Part shown: positions 63,461-64,000 of the stretch, piece after piece
How positions within the stretch are numbered: position 1 is the stretch's first letter
Layout of the letters: every line of letters begins with the position of its first letter
From: Candidatus Omnitrophota bacterium
GTDB lineage: Bacteria > Omnitrophota > Gorgyraeia > Velamenicoccales > Velamenicoccaceae
Direction: 5' to 3'
DNA length: 64,000 nucleotides
NCBI GenBank assembly: GCA_020052645.1
Contig: JAGVOQ010000031.1
Location: forward strand, 35,818-99,817
Translations under genes and position numbers: made by a program
Notes under the pieces: model-generated
Database searches by the model: none
Told to the model about the DNA's origin: nothing
What the model saw: only the letters and a program-made list of their open reading frames with translations

Positions 63461-64000
63461 TTATTTCTTTTTCAACCAGGTGTGACACATAAGAACAATC
63501 GGACTGGCGATAAAAATAGTCGAATAGCACCCAATCACGAACCCGAACAATAAAGCCAGCGCGAAAGAATTTAAGATCTCGCCACCCAAAACATACATGG
63601 ACACAACCACCATCAATGTCGCAAAAGAGGTAAGAATGGTCCGAGCCAAAGTCTGATTCAATGCCAGATTAATAACATCTTTTAAGCTCAATTTAAACTT
63701 TGAACGCATCAATTCCCTGACACGGTCATAAATAACAATAGTATCATTGATGGAATAACCCGCGATGGTTAAAAGAGCTGTTACAATCAAAAGGTCTAGC
63801 TGGCGGCCGAAGAAAACAATAAAGCCGGCGGCCAAAATAACATCGTGGAGCAAAGCAAAAACGCCTCCAAAAGCAAAATCAAAATGCTTAAATCGGATAA
63901 ACACATAAAAGAGAATACCCAGTAGCGAAAAAATGATCGCCTTTAAAGCCTTCTCCTTAAGATCGCGACCGACCGTAGGGCCGATTTTTTCAATTCTTAA
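63461..64000 (-). CDS. secF: Protein-export membrane protein SecF, C-terminal part, cut by window edge
   Basis: 180 residues of SecF with the 5' part beyond 64000. Visible: KIGPTVGRDLKEKALKAII leading into helix 2, FAFGGVFALLHDVILAAGF, TIAGYSINDTIVIYDRVREL (family signature) and two C-terminal helices. SecDF pulls translocated proteins out of SecYEG using the proton or sodium gradient. Confidence 0.95.
   Translation of the reverse strand, partial: LRIEKIGPTVGRDLKEKALKAIIFSLLGILFYVFIRFKHFDFAFGGVFALLHDVILAAGFIVFFGRQLDLLIVTALLTIAGYSINDTIVIYDRVRELMRSKFKLSLKDVINLALNQTLARTILTSFATLMVVVSMYVLGGEILNSFALALLFGFVIGCYSTIFIASPIVLMCHTWLKKK

Overview
The window is a 64 kb piece of a bacterial chromosome of moderate to low GC in which every protein gene and every tRNA I can support lies on the minus strand. 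Gene content suggests an uncultured anaerobe, most likely of the Omnitrophota (OP3) or a neighbouring lineage. The pointers are a corrinoid/Wood-Ljungdahl gene set, a CBS-less GuaB3-type IMP dehydrogenase, a phosphoglycerate-mutase-like protein where homoserine kinase is expected, a methanogen-type ThyA, LarB/LarC, bactofilin-HTH proteins, and intergenic gaps filled with palindromes. The lineage is an inference, not a marker-gene result.

Layout (minus-strand genes run from high to low coordinates). 1-1852: guaA (cut by the edge) and guaB3. 2013-4353: groES-groEL behind a perfect CIRCE/sigma-70 promoter and closed by a strong terminator. 4443-12328: coaX, birA, uvrB, nadC, valS. 12513-19775: an aspartate-family block of hom, thrC, coaB, a proposed homoserine kinase, lysC and cimA. 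19974-20048: tRNA-Pro. 20342-30349: gpsA, a cNMP/pseudo-ATPase/patatin fusion, a ThyA-like protein, three stand-alone receiver proteins and a giant multi-PAS histidine kinase. 30715-31147: tRNA-Thr/Tyr/Gly. 31156-38604: a PD-(D/E)XK nuclease, nnrD, acpS, pdxJ, a 40-residue CdaR-like peptide, cdaA, folP, ftsH, tilS. 38841-42067: small membrane and envelope genes. 42458-42534: tRNA-Met with decayed 3'-end copies. 42741-48700: acsE, acsD, cooC, acsV, acsC (methyl transfer to the corrinoid Fe-S protein, its reductive activation, and a Ni-insertion ATPase). 48682-50531: larC and larB. 50528-51783: a membrane-anchored HTH protein, a bactofilin-HTH fusion, and mgtC. 51792-64000: tsaD, a polysaccharide deacetylase, ctp, gatB/gatA/gatC, rsmA, pdxA, a SurA-like isomerase, a short Mfd, and secF (cut by the edge).

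The most unusual aspect is the repeat landscape. At least six families of palindromic or hairpin-forming repeats lie between codirectional genes. They form the last codons and the stop codon of several genes (birA, uvrB, nadC, cimA, the deacetylase), lie in frame inside valS and at the N-terminus of ctp, sit in the groES leader, and flank tRNAs that carry truncated copies of their own ends. The other items I would follow up are the bactofilin-HTH plus HTH-membrane pair, the LarB/LarC-corrinoid neighbourhood, the 40-residue CdaR-like peptide after cdaA, and the reduced Mfd.
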